Shown: piece after piece, positions 1-9,061 of the stretch | Layout: each line of letters begins with the position of its first letter | Position numbering within the stretch: the first letter of the stretch is position 1 | Origin: JBEULC01 sp045504435 | Lineage (GTDB): Bacteria > Pseudomonadota > Alphaproteobacteria > WRAU01 > Hepatincolaceae | Direction of reading: 5' to 3' | NCBI GenBank assembly: GCA_045504435.1 | Contig: JBEULC010000008.1 | Coordinates: forward strand, 1-41,601 | Length of the DNA stretch: 41,601 bases | Translations under genes and position numbers: made by a program | Notes under the pieces: generated by a model | What the model saw: the letters and a program-made list of their open reading frames with translations, nothing else | The model's database searches: none | Told to the model about the DNA's origin: nothing

Positions 1-1
1 T

Positions 2-118
2 GATGAAACTGAAAGTATGAGTTTTGCCCTGGATGAAATGATGACCACTAAAGATGATAATAACTCAGAGATCGTAATTGATAATAATAAAAACAAAAAT
101 AATACAACCTTTACCTAA
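2..118 (+). CDS. C-terminal fragment of an unidentified protein
   Basis: An open frame enters from the left edge and stops with TAA at 116-118. The 38 residues seen are acidic first (SFALDEMM) and then become a low-complexity Asn/Lys/Thr tail ending NNTTFT. A terminator-like hairpin follows about 50 bases later, which supports a real gene end. Nothing in this tail identifies the family; it would need the upstream sequence. It is convergent with the Lrp-type regulator. Confidence 0.5.
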   Translation, partial: DETESMSFALDEMMTTKDDNNSEIVIDNNKNKNNTTFT

Positions 119-170
119 TAAAATCTGATACGTTAAAACTTTGCAACTATTTTACTAGGCTTTTGTAACT

Positions 171-208
171 AAATAGCAAGCTACCTTACAAAGTAGTTTG
201 CTATTTTT
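171..208. terminator. Hairpin terminator between convergent genes
   Basis: A 14-bp stem (171-184 with 193-206, one G-U pair) closes an 8-base loop and runs into a T-run. It lies between the partial plus-strand gene and the minus-strand regulator. The A-rich 5' side means it could work in both directions. Confidence 0.75.
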
Positions 209-256
209 ATTTATTTGCCTTTAATAAGTTTAATTGTAATTTCTTTTAAATCTTAA

Positions 257-733
257 TTAAATATCAAGCTCAAATCCTGGAGTAACTTTAACTATTTTAG
301 TAATTTGAGTAGTTCTAATTTTTTTTATAAAAGGTACTTTTGATATGCGTGTGCTAATTAAAATCTTATAATCGTTTAAACTTTTTGTTATAACTTTTAA
401 TAAATAATCATTTTGCAGGGATAAAGAGTAAATCTCTCTGATTTCTTTGATTTTAGTCAGCTCCGTTTCAAATTGGTCCTGTTCTTTCTCTGATTTTACT
501 TCAATAGATATTGAGGCAAAAATTAGTACCTCTTGCCCAAAAACTTCTGGATTTAAATCCGCATGAATACCCCTAATTACCTTTTGATCTTGGAGGTGTT
601 TTAAGCGCCTCAAACAAGGTGAGGCAGATATACCCACCAAATTTGAGAGTTCTATATTAGATATTCTGCCATTTTGCTGTAAATGGTAGAGAATCTTAAG
701 ATCAATTTTATCTAATTTAATTTTTTTGGTCAT
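257..733 (-). CDS. Lrp/AsnC family transcriptional regulator
   Basis: A 158-residue protein with the full Lrp/AsnC layout: an N-terminal winged helix-turn-helix (about residues 6-60, with LDKIDLKIL and SNIELSNLVGISASPCLRRL) followed by the ligand-sensing and oligomerising RAM domain (about 65-150). Lrp family members bind DNA as dimers or octamers and respond to amino acids or related small molecules. The effector cannot be read from the sequence. The gene is transcribed away from trxB and shares a terminator with the gene on its left. The start ATG has only a weak Shine-Dalgarno match. A regulator of this kind is notable in a reduced genome; the cystine transporter 10 kb away is one possible target, but that is a guess. 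Confidence 0.9.
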   Translation of the reverse strand: MTKKIKLDKIDLKILYHLQQNGRISNIELSNLVGISASPCLRRLKHLQDQKVIRGIHADLNPEVFGQEVLIFASISIEVKSEKEQDQFETELTKIKEIREIYSLSLQNDYLLKVITKSLNDYKILISTRISKVPFIKKIRTTQITKIVKVTPGFELDI

Positions 734-876
734 TATCTTATTATCTATAGAATAAAGATGATTAAAAATAATATTTTAGTGTGTTCCCAACATTTATATT
801 ATACCTTATAAATTGCCTTAAATTTCCAAAAAAACTTTTACAGGGGTGCCAAAAAAGCTTGTAAGAATAACAATTT

Positions 877-905
877 AAGGAGCTCCTTCAAAAACTCCTT
901 TTTTT
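877..905 (+). terminator. Possible terminator or attenuator in the trxB leader
   Basis: A 6-bp stem AAGGAG/CTCCTT (877-882 with 895-900) is followed directly by five T. No plus-strand gene precedes it, because lrp is divergent. If real it would end a short leader RNA upstream of trxB. The stem is short, so confidence is low. Confidence 0.3.
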
Positions 906-954
906 AGGGCTAAATAAAAAATATAATAGCTTTAGTTTTAAGCTGCTTGTAAAA

Positions 955-974
955 TAGGGAAAGACTATTCCCTA
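955..974 (+). other. Perfect hairpin in the trxB 5' region
   Basis: TAGGGAA (955-961) and TTCCCTA (968-974) form a 7-bp stem with a 6-base loop, ending 33 bases before the trxB start. There is no T-run. It may stabilise the 5' end of the mRNA; no known riboswitch matches. Confidence 0.35.
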
Positions 975-1007
975 AATTAACATCGAAAATTTTTACGAGG
1001 TATAAAA

Positions 1008-1976
1008 TTGCAATATAAAGTTAAGGAGTCCTCTGATTATAGAGATTTGATAATAATAGGTTCAGGTCCTGCAGGATATAGTGCAGCAATTTACGCTAAA
1101 AGGTCAGGAATAGATGTGGTAATGATCACGGGCTTAGAGCAAGGTGGCCAACTAATGGGAACCACTAATGTGGACAATTATCCAGGCTTTACTCATATAC
1201 TAGGCCCTCAATTAATGGCAAATATGGAAGAGCAAACAAGAGCTTTAGAAGTTGAAATCATTAATGATTATATTAACTCGGTGGATCTTGGAAATAAAAT
1301 TATTAAATTAAATGGCAATCAAGCCCTATATTCAGCTAAATCCATTATTATTGCCACAGGTTCAGGAGCAAAATGGCTAGGTGCCAAAGGAGAAGCTAAA
1401 TATAGAGGTTATGGAGTTTCAAGCTGCGCTACTTGTGATGGATTTTTCTTTAAAAATCAGGTAGTGGCTGTAGTAGGAGGAGGCAATGTCGCTATAGAAG
1501 ATGCTTTATATCTTTCTAATGTCGCTAAAAAAGTCTATATTATTCACCGTCGCAATGAATTTCGAGGCGAAAAGATCTTACAAAATAAACTAGTTAAAAA
1601 TTATAAAATTGAGATAATATGGGATCATACGGTAGATGAAATTTTGGGGGAGGAAAATCCTTTAAGCGTTAAAGAAGTAAGAATAAAAAATGTTCATAGC
1701 GGTATCACAAAAAATCTACAAATAGATGGATTATTTGTGGCAATTGGACATACGCCTAATACCTCTTTTTTAAAAGGCGTAGTGGATTTAGATGAGGATC
1801 AGTACATAAAAACTTATAATAATACTTGTCAAATTTTAGTAAATGGTAAAGTGCACCCAGGAGTGTTTGCAGCCGGTGATGTTAGAGATAAAATCTACCG
1901 CCAAGCTATAACTTCAGCAGCTACGGGTTGCCAAGCAGCTCTTGATGTTCAGTCTTATTTAGGCCATAACTTCTAA
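1008..1976 (+). CDS. trxB: Thioredoxin reductase
   Basis: Flavoenzyme that passes electrons from NADPH to thioredoxin in the cytosol. The 322-residue length is normal for the low-molecular-weight class. Visible motifs: FAD-binding GSGPAG at 18-23, redox-active CATC with Cys140 and Cys143, NADPH-binding GGGNVA at 157-162 with the following HRR phosphate-binding basic patch at 180-182, and the second FAD motif AAGDVR at about 288-293. The start is TTG, supported by GAGG seven bases upstream; no ATG fits before the FAD motif. It is followed after 38 bases by uvrB in the same direction, so the two may be cotranscribed. Confidence 0.97.
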   Translation: MQYKVKESSDYRDLIIIGSGPAGYSAAIYAKRSGIDVVMITGLEQGGQLMGTTNVDNYPGFTHILGPQLMANMEEQTRALEVEIINDYINSVDLGNKIIKLNGNQALYSAKSIIIATGSGAKWLGAKGEAKYRGYGVSSCATCDGFFFKNQVVAVVGGGNVAIEDALYLSNVAKKVYIIHRRNEFRGEKILQNKLVKNYKIEIIWDHTVDEILGEENPLSVKEVRIKNVHSGITKNLQIDGLFVAIGHTPNTSFLKGVVDLDEDQYIKTYNNTCQILVNGKVHPGVFAAGDVRDKIYRQAITSAATGCQAALDVQSYLGHNF

Positions 1977-2014
1977 ATATTATATTTTTAAATATTCTAT
2001 ACAAAGGTAGCTAT

Positions 2015-4054
2015 ATGAATTATAAGGGTAAATTTGAAATATCTGCCAAATATAGCCCCGCAGGGGATCAGCCCCAAGCTATTAAAGAATTAGTAGAGGG
2101 CATTAAAAGGGATCATAAAAGAAATCAGGTATTACTTGGTGTAACTGGCTCAGGTAAAACCTTTACTATGGCTAATATTATTGCCCAAACTCAGCGCCCT
2201 GCCTTGATTATGGCCCATAATAAAACTTTAGCAGCCCAGCTTTATAGCGAAATTAAAGCCTTTTTTCCTAATAATGCGGTGGAATATTTTATCTCCTTCT
2301 TTGATTATTATCAACCAGAAGCTTATTTACCTAGCTCTGACTTGTATATTGATAAGGATTCCTTAATAAATTCTAAAATTGAACAGATGAAACATTCCGC
2401 GGTCTATTCTTTATTAGAAAGGAGAGATGTGATCGTGGTGGCCTCTGTATCTTGTATTTATGGTATCGGTGATAGAACCTACTACGAGCAAATGAAATTA
2501 AGCTTAGCCACTAAGCAATATATTTCTCTTTCTGCTTTATGCTTAGAGTTAGTAAAATTGCAATATGTAAGGAATGATATTTCTTTTGAGCGCGCCACCT
2601 TTAGAGTAAAGGGGGATATTGTGGAAATTTTCCCTGCTCATGCGGAGGAATACGCTTTAAGATTATCTTTTTTTGGTGATGAAATTGAAGCCATGCACTT
2701 AATTGATCCATTAACGGGCAAAAAAAATGCCGCTTTAACTAATGTAAGAATTTATTCTGCTACTTTATATGCTACGCCTCCAGAAGTAGTGGCTCAGGCA
2801 GTGGCAAAAATCAAAGTGGAATTACAGGAAGTTATTGAGAATTTTAAATCCCAGGACAAATTTATTGAGGCACAGCGCATAGAAGAAAGAACAAATTTTG
2901 ATATAGAAATGCTAGTAACTACCGGTTATTGTAAGGGCATTGAAAATTATACTAGATATTTATCTAATCGGGCACCTGGTTCTATACCTTCAACCTTATT
3001 TAATTATTTACCGCAAGATATGTTGTTATTTGTGGATGAAAGTCATGTATCGGTTCCACAAATTAGAGGTATGTATAATGCCGATAAAAGCCGCAAGCAA
3101 GTTTTGGCTAATTATGGATTTAGATTACCCTCTTGTATGGATAATCGGCCTTTAACCTTTGATGAATGGGATGATAAAAGAGGCACTACTATATTTGTTT
3201 CAGCTACTCCTGGGGAATTTGAAACTACGCTTACCAAGGGAGAAGTAGTTGAGCAGGTAATTAGACCTACAGGGCTCTTAGATCCTATTTGTATAGTAAG
3301 ACCTGTGGGCAATCAGATGGATGATCTGATGAATGAAATTAGGAACTTACTACCTCTAAAACAAAAGGTACTAGCTATTACTTTAACTAAAAAAATGGCA
3401 GAACATATAACTGATTACTTTAATGATCATGAGATTAGAGCAAAATATATTCATTCAGATATTGATTCCATGGAAAGAGTGCAGATAATTAAAAGCCTAC
3501 GCCAAGATCAGTTTGATGTGTTAGTAGGAATTAATTTATTAAGAGAAGGTTTGGATATTCCAGAATGTTCTTTAGTAGCTATTTTAGATGCAGATAAAGA
3601 AGGGTTTTTAAGATCAAAAACCTCTTTAATCCAAACTATTGGTAGGGCGGCAAGAAATTCAGAAGGGCGAGTAATTTTATATGCAGATAAAATGACTAAT
3701 TCCTTAATTTATGCTCTAGAGGAAACCAAAAGACGACGTGAAAAACAAGAAAAATGGAACCAAGAACACGGGATCACTCCAACTACTGTGGTTTCTCAAC
3801 TTATTGAAATTGATTTAGATGGCAAAAATTATTCTTTAGAAAAGGGCAGTAAAGCTACCAAAGCGGTACTTAAAGATAAGGAAAACTTTAATAAGGAATT
3901 TAGATTTTTATCAAGTAAGGATTTAGAAAAAGAGAAAGTAAAATTTAATAAAGCTATGAACCAAGCAGCTGATAATTTAGAGTTTGAAAAAGCCATAGAA
4001 ATTAGAGAAAAAATCAAAAAAATAGATGAGTTAATATTAGATATTATTAATTAA
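2015..4054 (+). CDS. uvrB: Excinuclease ABC subunit B
   Basis: Damage-verification helicase of nucleotide excision repair; UvrA loads it on DNA and it recruits UvrC. At 679 residues it is full length. Visible: Walker A GVTGSGKT at 42-49, the beta-hairpin region YFISFFDYYQPEAYLP at 91-106 that clamps the damaged strand, Walker B DESH near 342, helicase motifs V and VI (LREGLDIP and QTIGRAARN), and the C-terminal UvrC-binding UVR helical hairpin in the last 40 residues. ATG start with AAAGG upstream. No defect seen. Confidence 0.98.
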   Translation: MNYKGKFEISAKYSPAGDQPQAIKELVEGIKRDHKRNQVLLGVTGSGKTFTMANIIAQTQRPALIMAHNKTLAAQLYSEIKAFFPNNAVEYFISFFDYYQPEAYLPSSDLYIDKDSLINSKIEQMKHSAVYSLLERRDVIVVASVSCIYGIGDRTYYEQMKLSLATKQYISLSALCLELVKLQYVRNDISFERATFRVKGDIVEIFPAHAEEYALRLSFFGDEIEAMHLIDPLTGKKNAALTNVRIYSATLYATPPEVVAQAVAKIKVELQEVIENFKSQDKFIEAQRIEERTNFDIEMLVTTGYCKGIENYTRYLSNRAPGSIPSTLFNYLPQDMLLFVDESHVSVPQIRGMYNADKSRKQVLANYGFRLPSCMDNRPLTFDEWDDKRGTTIFVSATPGEFETTLTKGEVVEQVIRPTGLLDPICIVRPVGNQMDDLMNEIRNLLPLKQKVLAITLTKKMAEHITDYFNDHEIRAKYIHSDIDSMERVQIIKSLRQDQFDVLVGINLLREGLDIPECSLVAILDADKEGFLRSKTSLIQTIGRAARNSEGRVILYADKMTNSLIYALEETKRRREKQEKWNQEHGITPTTVVSQLIEIDLDGKNYSLEKGSKATKAVLKDKENFNKEFRFLSSKDLEKEKVKFNKAMNQAADNLEFEKAIEIREKIKKIDELILDIIN

Positions 4055-4097
4055 TTTATTAATGGGGTTCCTTAGGAAAGGGGTTTTGGCAATTATT

Positions 4098-4160
4098 CAT
4101 TATTGTAATCATCTATTTAACTTAAGTGTAGGCAAAGATTAAATAGTAATTACAATAATG
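4098..4160. repeat. Large AT-rich inverted repeat between uvrB and greA
   Basis: Arms 4098-4119 and 4140-4160 are complementary over about 20 bases with one bulge and one mismatch, around a 20-base loop. It sits between the convergent ends of uvrB and greA, so a bidirectional terminator is the simplest reading, although no long T-run follows. Confidence 0.55.
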
Positions 4161-4178
4161 GGTAAAGTGAGAATAGAT

Positions 4179-4652
4179 TTATTTATATTCTATTTTAAGA
4201 ACTTTCCAAGATTTTGTTTTAGTGGGAGTAGTAACATCGCAAATATCTTCTACGGTTTTACTAATTAAAGTTTTACCTAAAGGTGATAAGTAAGATATGA
4301 GATTTAAACTAAAATTTGCTTCTTGTTCCCCTACAATTTGAAAAACTTTTATTTCTTCGGTATCTAAATCTTCTAGCGTAACGGTAGCCCCAAAGATAAT
4401 TTTTGGACTATTAATGGTAGTAGGATCAATCACCTCGGCGTTTGCAATTACATTAGTTAAATTGTTAATCTCGCCTTCAATAAAGCTTTGTTGATCACGT
4501 GCAGCATGGTATTCTGCATTTTCTGATAAATCCCCTAATTCACGTGCTGCGGTAATTGCGGCAATAACTTTTCTACGTTCTATGGTTTCTAAATTGCTTC
4601 TTTTTTTTTCTAGTACTGCCAAGCCATTTTTTGTTAGTGGAAACTTCTGCAT
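4179..4652 (-). CDS. greA: Transcription elongation factor GreA
   Basis: Binds the secondary channel of RNA polymerase and stimulates cleavage of backtracked transcripts. The 157 residues match the family: an N-terminal antiparallel coiled coil (about 1-75) carrying the acidic tip near GDLSENAEYHAA (Asp/Glu residues that help coordinate catalytic Mg in the polymerase), then an FKBP-like C-terminal domain from about 80. The ATG is preceded by a near-perfect AAAGGAGG about nine bases upstream, one of the best ribosome-binding sites in the window. Transcribed divergently from dnaG. Confidence 0.97.
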   Translation of the reverse strand: MQKFPLTKNGLAVLEKKRSNLETIERRKVIAAITAARELGDLSENAEYHAARDQQSFIEGEINNLTNVIANAEVIDPTTINSPKIIFGATVTLEDLDTEEIKVFQIVGEQEANFSLNLISYLSPLGKTLISKTVEDICDVTTPTKTKSWKVLKIEYK

Positions 4653-4695
4653 TTTAAATATGGCCTCCTTTATTTTAGTTTTTTATTTGCTTATA

Positions 4696-4747
4696 TTAGA
4701 TAATTATATATTATTGACTATATAGAGATTAATCCATAATTATCTAA
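4696..4747 (+). promoter_or_regulatory. Candidate dnaG-rpoD promoter inside an inverted repeat
   Basis: A sigma70-like promoter reads TTGACT (4714-4719), 17 bases, TAATTA (4737-4742). It lies inside an 11-bp perfect inverted repeat, TTAGATAATTA (4696-4706) and its complement (4737-4747), whose right arm covers the -10 box. That placement would suit an operator. Prediction from sequence only. Confidence 0.4.
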
Positions 4748-4750
4748 AGG

Positions 4751-4796
4751 TTAAAATTATATAAGTAAGATATTGACTTTACTTATATAATTTTAA
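4751..4796. repeat. 18-bp perfect inverted repeat upstream of dnaG
   Basis: Arms 4751-4768 and 4779-4796 are perfectly complementary around a 10-base loop. If the promoter just upstream is right, this hairpin would be at the very 5' end of the dnaG-rpoD mRNA. It is not a terminator for either flanking gene, because greA and dnaG diverge. The rest of 4653-4901 is AT-rich with no ORF. Confidence 0.6.
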
Positions 4797-4901
4797 AAAA
4801 ATGCATATATTTATCAAAGATAATAAGATAAATATAATCTAAAGTCAATCATTTAAAGCAAAAAGTTGTGAGCTTAAAAAATTTTTTAGGCTTATTATTT
4901 C

Positions 4902-6830
4902 TTGAGTTACACTAACAAATTTAGTACTAATATAGGCAATAAAAGTCAACTAATTATGGTAGAAAACGATTATTTAGAGCAAATTAGAAATGCAGTTCCT
5001 ATTATTGAAGTAGTAAGCGAAAAAACTAAGCTTACCCGAAAAGGCAGAGAATATACTGGATTGTGTCCTTTTCATCAAGAAAAAAGCCCATCTTTTTATG
5101 TTAATCCCTTAAAAGGATTTTACTACTGCTTTGGTTGTAGAGCAAAAGGAAACATTTTTAATTTTTATAAAGATATTTATAGAATGTCTTTTAAAGAAGC
5201 TGTGGAAGCTTTAGCTAAAAAAGGCAATATTTCCTTGCCTGAAAGTTTTCACATTGGAGACTTTCAAGAGGAAAATAAAAAAAACCCTTATTATGATTTA
5301 TGTGAGCTAACAAAAAGTTATTTTATTAATAACTTAAATAATAAAGCCTCTTCTAAAGCTCAATCTTACCTAAGCAACCGAGGAGTATCTGCCGCAATTA
5401 TTAGGCAGTTTGAAATTGGTTACGCTAGCCCCAATAGCACCACTTTGTGGGCTAAATTAGCTAGCCATAAATTTTATGAAGAAGATCTTTTAGAAATTGG
5501 TCTAAAAAATTATAATCAAGAAGGTAAAATTTATGATTTTTTTAGAGATAGAATTATTTTTCCAATTAAAAATAATAAAGGCCAAACCATAGCTTTTGGT
5601 GGCAGAACTTTAGGCAATGATAATCCTAAGTATTTAAATACTAAGGAAAGTATTATTTTTCATAAAAAAAATACTTTGTATGGTTTAAACTATGCTTTAC
5701 AAAATTTAGGAAAAGAACTAAATTTAATAGTGGTTGAAGGCTATATGGATGTAATTTCTTTACACCAAGCTGGATTTAATACCGCAGTAGCTGGTATGGG
5801 CACAGCTATTACCCCTGAACATATTAATATGATTAATAAATATGATAAAAGTCCCATATTTTGTTTAGATGGGGATCAGCCTGGAGAAAAAGCTTTATTA
5901 AGAATTTTAGAACATTATTTAAGCATTTTAGAAATTGGATTAAATCCTCGTTTTGTTTTTTTAGAAGAAAAATTAGATCCTGATAGCTACTTAAAAGCTA
6001 AAGGTAAAGAACAACTTTTACTTAAATTAAAAGGGGCAAAAGGTATTTCTGAAGTGATATGGGAGCAAGAGACCCAAGGACACAACTTAGCTTTGCCGGA
6101 GGTTTCCCTAATGGTATTTAAAAATATTTATGATAAATTAGGGGCGATAAAAAATTATCAAATTAAAAATACTTTTTTGCAATACTTTAAAAATAAATTA
6201 AGTTCTCCTAGCAAAAACGTTAAGTTGCCACTATATAACCAAGGTAGGGGCTTTATTAAAGATAGTGGGGCAATTAGCAAAAGGCAAGAACATAAAGCCA
6301 ACTTAATAGTTAAATCAGGCGCACAAAGAGATGCAATCTTATTAGCTTGCATTATTACCTTTCCTTCAATTTATGATGAGATTGAGGATAAATTAGGAGA
6401 TTGTAATTTTCAAAATTTAGAGCTAGAAAAGGTAAGGATTTATATAGTAGATAATTTTTCATATTTAAATAAAGATCAGAATATAGTACAATTAATAAGA
6501 GATCTTTTTCCCAAAGAATATCATAATATTTTAAATATGAATCTAGTAAAACCTATTGTAAGTAATTTAAAAAATCATCAAGAAGCTTTAAAACATTTTC
6601 AGTCTGCTTATAGCCTAATCACTAAAGAATATCTCCAAGGGGAAAAAATGAAAATTTCGCTACAATTGCAACAATTAGGCAAACTTATGGCGGAATTAAA
6701 GGATCAATTTGATGACGAAACTTACCGGATTAAAAAAGACGCAATTGAAAATAAAATCAATATATTGTTAAAACAACAAGCAGAAATTCAAAAAGATATA
6801 AATGATATTATTTCAAGTAATTTTATTTGA
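4902..6830 (+). CDS. dnaG: DNA primase
   Basis: Synthesises RNA primers at the replication fork, working with DnaB. Visible in 642 residues: CHC2 zinc ribbon (Cys55, His58, Cys76, Cys79 in CPFH and YYCFGC), the basic catalytic core with GRT near 235, TOPRIM motifs EGYMDV at 279-284 and DGDQPG at 323-328, and a C-terminal helicase-binding part. The start is uncertain: TTG 4902 has a weak AGG 11 bases upstream, while ATG 4956 (residue 19) gives a family-like N-terminus but has no visible Shine-Dalgarno. Stop is TGA. Its end is 29 bases from the preferred rpoD start, the conserved dnaG-rpoD pairing of the macromolecular synthesis operon. Confidence 0.96.
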   Translation: MSYTNKFSTNIGNKSQLIMVENDYLEQIRNAVPIIEVVSEKTKLTRKGREYTGLCPFHQEKSPSFYVNPLKGFYYCFGCRAKGNIFNFYKDIYRMSFKEAVEALAKKGNISLPESFHIGDFQEENKKNPYYDLCELTKSYFINNLNNKASSKAQSYLSNRGVSAAIIRQFEIGYASPNSTTLWAKLASHKFYEEDLLEIGLKNYNQEGKIYDFFRDRIIFPIKNNKGQTIAFGGRTLGNDNPKYLNTKESIIFHKKNTLYGLNYALQNLGKELNLIVVEGYMDVISLHQAGFNTAVAGMGTAITPEHINMINKYDKSPIFCLDGDQPGEKALLRILEHYLSILEIGLNPRFVFLEEKLDPDSYLKAKGKEQLLLKLKGAKGISEVIWEQETQGHNLALPEVSLMVFKNIYDKLGAIKNYQIKNTFLQYFKNKLSSPSKNVKLPLYNQGRGFIKDSGAISKRQEHKANLIVKSGAQRDAILLACIITFPSIYDEIEDKLGDCNFQNLELEKVRIYIVDNFSYLNKDQNIVQLIRDLFPKEYHNILNMNLVKPIVSNLKNHQEALKHFQSAYSLITKEYLQGEKMKISLQLQQLGKLMAELKDQFDDETYRIKKDAIENKINILLKQQAEIQKDINDIISSNFI

Positions 6831-6859
6831 AAATTTATAACCAATCAGGAGCATTGAAT

Positions 6860-8887
6860 ATGATAGTTAAAAAAAATGATAACTCATCTAAGATTGAGAA
6901 GATAGGAACTAAGCCTAAGACCACGGCTGCTCCTATGGATTCAGAAATTTTAGATTTATCCTTAGATAAACAATCAGATGATTGGCTAAATACGGTGACG
7001 GAAATAGGGCAAAAAAAAGGTTATGTAACCTATGATGATATAAATTTATCTCTACCGGAAAGCAGGATAACTGAAACTGATATGGAAGACACCTTAAGCG
7101 TGTTATCAGATATGCGTATAGCAATTTTAGATAAAGAAAAGGATAATTATGAAGATGATTATTCTAAAAACCTCAAACCAGAAATAGAAACAGAAAAAGA
7201 AGAGGAAGTTAATAATTATCCTCGTACTGATAATCCTGTAAAATTATACTATAAAGATATTACCTCAATTTCTAAAAGGCTTACTAAAGAAGGGGAAATT
7301 GCTATTGCTAAAAGGATAGAAGCTGGTAGAAGATTAGTAATGGAGGGGATTTTTGAAAATCCTTTAACTTACGATTTTATCAAACAATGGCATGATAAAT
7401 ACGAGCAAAATCTTATTTTTATTAGAAACATGATTGATTGGCAATTATTTTGGAATAATCATACTGATAAATTAGGTTTATTAGATGATCTTAAAGAAGA
7501 GAATGCTAAAAAATCTAAAGAAGAGCACGAGGAGTTTGGAAAAGATGAGCGTTTAAAAGATGCAGGAGAAGGCCTAGAAGATGAGGACCTACATTTAAGT
7601 GAAGGGGAAGATATATTAGATACCACAAGCATAGGAATTTCTTTAACTGTAATTGAACAACACATTAAACCGGTGTTTTTAGAAATTTTATATAAAATTT
7701 TAGATTTAAATAAAAAAATTGCTTTATTAAATAAAGAGCAGATAAAATCTATTTTAGAAGATAAGCCATATAAGGTTTCTTCTAAGCTTAAATTTTTAAT
7801 TAAAGAAAGAACCGAGCTATTAAAAGATTTATCGCTTAATAGCAATACTATTAATAAAATTATTAATAAAACTAAGGATCTTAAAAAGGAGATTACAATT
7901 TTAGAAAATAAATTGTTAAGAATATTAATGGATAATAATTTTAGCAAGGAAACTTCTTTAAACTTAATTACTACGATATTGCCTTTTAACGGCATGAAAG
8001 ATTTAGCAGCTAAAAACTTTAATTTTGCTAAAATAGTCAATAATTTTGGGGAATTTTTAGAAAAATATAGTAATGGCTTAAGAGATATCGTTTTAAACAA
8101 TGGCCTTACTTTAGATAGAATTAAAGAAATCAGCAAAATCATTGATATGGGGGAAAAACATAAAAATCGCGCCAAGGAAGAGATGATAGAAGGCAACCTG
8201 CGCTTGGTAATCTCAATTGCTAATAAATACTTCAATCGAGGATTACAAAGGTCAGATTTAATCCAAGAAGGGAATATTGGCTTAATGAGAGCAGTACACA
8301 AGTTTGATTATAAAAGGGGGCATAAGTTTTCCACTTATGCTACTTGGTGGATTAGACAAGCTATTACAAGAGCTATCGCTGACCAAAGTAGAACTATTCG
8401 CATTCCTGTACATATGATTGAAACTATTAACAAAGTGGTTAAAACTTCCTCGCAATTCTCTTTAGAAAATGGTAAAGAGGCTATTCCTGAAGAATTAGCA
8501 GCTAAGCTAAATTTATCAGTAGATAAAGTAAGAAAAGTGCTTAGAATTGCCAAAGAGCCAGTGAGTTTAGAAACGCCAGTAAGCGATGATGATAGCTTTT
8601 TAGGAGATTTTTTAGAAGATAAAAAAGCAGTGCAGCCTTTGGAGATTGCCATTCATGCGGATTTAAAAAAATCTATTAATCAAATTTTAAGTACTTTGAC
8701 CCCCCGTGAGGAAAGGGTGTTAAGGATGAGATTTGGTCTTGGCACCAATAGCGATAATACGTTAGAAGAAGTAGGTAAACAATTTACAGTAACAAGAGAG
8801 CGCATTAGACAAATTGAGGCCAAGGCCTTAAGGAAATTAAAACATCCTAGTAGATCAAGAAAATTAAAAAGCTTTTTAGATTATTAA
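6860..8887 (+). CDS. rpoD: RNA polymerase primary sigma factor (sigma70)
   Basis: Housekeeping sigma factor. I choose ATG 6860 (675 residues) because CAGGAG lies eight bases upstream; the open frame reaches back to a TTG overlapping the dnaG stop, which lacks such a site. Domains in order: region 1.1 (about 35-95), region 1.2 (about 122-155, NPVKLYYKDI), a long non-conserved insert with an acidic Glu/Asp-rich stretch typical of proteobacterial RpoD, region 2 (about 437-505, with the -10 reading and melting part ending YATWWIRQAITRAI), region 3, and region 4 (about 610-670) with the -35 helix-turn-helix VTRERIRQIEAKALRKLKHP. The essential regions are intact. Confidence 0.98.
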   Translation: MIVKKNDNSSKIEKIGTKPKTTAAPMDSEILDLSLDKQSDDWLNTVTEIGQKKGYVTYDDINLSLPESRITETDMEDTLSVLSDMRIAILDKEKDNYEDDYSKNLKPEIETEKEEEVNNYPRTDNPVKLYYKDITSISKRLTKEGEIAIAKRIEAGRRLVMEGIFENPLTYDFIKQWHDKYEQNLIFIRNMIDWQLFWNNHTDKLGLLDDLKEENAKKSKEEHEEFGKDERLKDAGEGLEDEDLHLSEGEDILDTTSIGISLTVIEQHIKPVFLEILYKILDLNKKIALLNKEQIKSILEDKPYKVSSKLKFLIKERTELLKDLSLNSNTINKIINKTKDLKKEITILENKLLRILMDNNFSKETSLNLITTILPFNGMKDLAAKNFNFAKIVNNFGEFLEKYSNGLRDIVLNNGLTLDRIKEISKIIDMGEKHKNRAKEEMIEGNLRLVISIANKYFNRGLQRSDLIQEGNIGLMRAVHKFDYKRGHKFSTYATWWIRQAITRAIADQSRTIRIPVHMIETINKVVKTSSQFSLENGKEAIPEELAAKLNLSVDKVRKVLRIAKEPVSLETPVSDDDSFLGDFLEDKKAVQPLEIAIHADLKKSINQILSTLTPREERVLRMRFGLGTNSDNTLEEVGKQFTVTRERIRQIEAKALRKLKHPSRSRKLKSFLDY

Positions 8888-8968
8888 TCTAAATTAATAA
8901 GTAATAATAAGCTACTAAAGTGGGTTGCAATTCTTTAAATTTTTTAAAAGAGTTAAATATATAATATG

Positions 8969-9007
8969 GGCCTAATAAAGATTAATCGCTTTATTAGGCC
9001 AATTTGT
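8969..9007. terminator. Strong hairpin terminator after rpoD
   Basis: A perfect 12-bp stem, GGCCTAATAAAG (8969-8980) with 8989-9000, around an 8-base loop. It is followed by a T-rich stretch and lies between the convergent ends of rpoD and the flavoprotein gene, so it probably serves both. Confidence 0.8.
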
Positions 9008-9061
9008 TATAAACATCTAAGGCTGTATAATTTCTTAAGCAGTGGAACTTTTTATAGAATA

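Noticed and set aside
840..880. Possible TPP riboswitch start (ACAGGGGTGCC) upstream of trxB
   Set aside because: The following GCTGAGA and the second conserved half of the thi-box are absent, and trxB is not a thiamine gene.
7459..8301. 280-codon open frame on the minus strand inside rpoD
   Set aside because: It is the mirror of rpoD codons (Leu/Ser/Lys-rich), with no binding site and no domain; rpoD on the other strand is unmistakable.
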